A DNA stretch of 5,281 nucleotides from Burkholderiales bacterium (GTDB taxonomy: Bacteria > Pseudomonadota > Gammaproteobacteria > Burkholderiales > Burkholderiaceae): contig CANBQJ010000252.1 in the NCBI GenBank assembly GCA_947371645.1, positions 1 through 5,281 on the forward strand, given 5' to 3'. Positions 4,441-5,281 of this stretch are shown in pieces; the first letter of the stretch is position 1; each line of letters opens with the position of its first letter. The translations under genes were made by a program, and so were the position numbers. The notes beneath the pieces were generated by a model. That model ran no database searches and was not told where the DNA came from. It worked only from the letters and a program-made list of their open reading frames with translations.

Positions 4441-5281
4441 TGCGCATCCGCTTGCCGGTTCTGATGACGTTGCTGCTGCTGTCGACGGTGGCCGGTGCAT
4501 GGGCAGAGCCCGCCCGCGTCATCGTGCATTTCAAGGTGGCCGCATCGGCGCAGGCTGCCGCCCAGGATGGGTCTGCCCAGCCGCAACGGGCCGCCTGGTT
4601 GGCTCGGCGCCATGGCCTGAGCCTCCATGACGGGCGCGTCATCGACGCCCACCGTCAGGTGGTGACGGCACCCAGCGTGCAGGACGCCGAACAGCTGGCC
4701 GCCACCCTCAGGCTGGACCCGGCGGTGGCCTGGGCCGAACCCGATCGCCGTCGGCGCCTGGCCGCCTACCCCAGCAGCGCACCCAATGACCCGCTGTTCC
4801 CGGTCAACAACGCCAACAAGGTGGCGGTGGGCCAGTGGTACCTGCGCGCCCCGACGCCCACCTTCGTCTCGGCCATCAACGCCCAGGCGGCCTGGTCCTT
4901 GAACACGGGCGTGGGCACCGTGGTGGCTGACATCGACACCGGCGTCTTGTTCAACCACCCGGACCTGTCGGGCAAGTTCTACGACGGCTACGACTTCGTC
5001 AGCGACAGCACTGGCAACCACGATGGCACCGGCGTGGACGCGGATGCGGCCGACCCGGGCGACTGGTCTGTGACGAACGAATGCCGGACCGGCAGCGTGG
5101 CAGAAAGCAGCAGCTGGCACGGCACACAGACGTCCAGCGTGATCGGCGCCAGGACCAACAATGGCGTGGGCATGGCCGGCGTGGCGCCAGACGCCATGTT
5201 GCTGCCCGTGCGTGTGCTGGCCGACTGTGGCGGCTGGGACTCCGACATCATCGCCGCCATGCTGTGGGCGGCGGGCCAGCC
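4437..5281 (+). CDS. Secreted subtilisin-like serine protease (peptidase family S8), N-terminal part
   Basis: The frame starts at ATG 4437 (or 4440) and runs off the window end, showing 281 residues. The signal peptide is MMRIRLPVLMTLLLLSTVAG followed by AWA, with probable cleavage after A23. Residues about 26-107 look like an inhibitor-I9 propeptide: RVIVHFK, LARRHGLSL, AEQLAATL and AVAWAEPDRR. The catalytic domain begins near APNDPLF. The Asp box is ADIDTGVLFNHPDL with catalytic D167, and the His box is SSWHGTQTSSVIGA with catalytic H228. GMAGVAPDAMLLPVRVL follows as expected for S8. The Ser box and any C-terminal domains are beyond the window, so activity cannot be confirmed. The His box reads HGTQ rather than the commoner HGTH. 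Cysteines in NECRT and LADCGG could form a disulfide. The product is probably exported by Sec and matured by propeptide removal. The gene is coupled to the preceding lipoprotein gene. Confidence 0.93.
   Translation, partial: MMRIRLPVLMTLLLLSTVAGAWAEPARVIVHFKVAASAQAAAQDGSAQPQRAAWLARRHGLSLHDGRVIDAHRQVVTAPSVQDAEQLAATLRLDPAVAWAEPDRRRRLAAYPSSAPNDPLFPVNNANKVAVGQWYLRAPTPTFVSAINAQAAWSLNTGVGTVVADIDTGVLFNHPDLSGKFYDGYDFVSDSTGNHDGTGVDADAADPGDWSVTNECRTGSVAESSSWHGTQTSSVIGARTNNGVGMAGVAPDAMLLPVRVLADCGGWDSDIIAAMLWAAGQ

Noticed and set aside
4353..5120. Open frame (255 codons) on the minus strand opposite the protease
   Set aside because: It lies opposite the clear subtilase motifs, and its own translation shows no recognisable signal or domain.

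Overview
The window is GC-rich with strongly G/C-biased third codon positions. Its proteins resemble those of Burkholderiales (Betaproteobacteria, Comamonadaceae-like): a NitT/TauT-type solute-binding protein, a QseB/PmrA-class two-component pair whose kinase has a TctE/QseC-type sensor, a Pal-like lipoprotein, a TetR regulator and a secreted subtilase. The organism assignment is inference from protein character and base composition. I see no rRNA, tRNA, CRISPR array, insertion sequence or phage gene.

Layout. (1) Positions 1-525 hold the C-terminal end of an ABC-transporter substrate-binding protein. (2) A 100-bp gap carries a PmrA/QseB-type direct repeat, CTTAAG-N5-GCTAAG (550-566), and two inverted repeats. 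(3) Positions 626-2616 hold a response regulator and sensor kinase joined by an ATGA overlap. (4) The kinase stop codon lies inside a second copy of CTTAAG-N5-GCTAAG (2612-2628), which precedes a Pal/OmpA-like lipoprotein gene (2676-3236). (5) A TetR-family gene on the minus strand (3881 down to 3225) converges on the lipoprotein gene and overlaps it by 12 bp. (6) Divergent from tetR, across an intergenic region with an imperfect palindrome (3895-3928), lie a small lipoprotein gene (about 3994-4440) and a subtilisin-like (S8) protease gene (4437 to beyond the window end), again joined by an ATGA overlap.

How the parts may work together. The two direct repeats have the same half-sites and the same 5-bp spacer. 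Each has a weak -10-like hexamer exactly 10 bp downstream. This suggests that the response regulator controls its own operon and the adjacent envelope lipoprotein, forming a small envelope-maintenance circuit. The second module looks like a TetR-controlled secreted protease cassette. The small lipoprotein upstream of the protease has a segment patterned like the protease's own I9-type propeptide. It may therefore be a membrane-anchored chaperone or inhibitor acting in trans; this is a hypothesis from pattern matching only.
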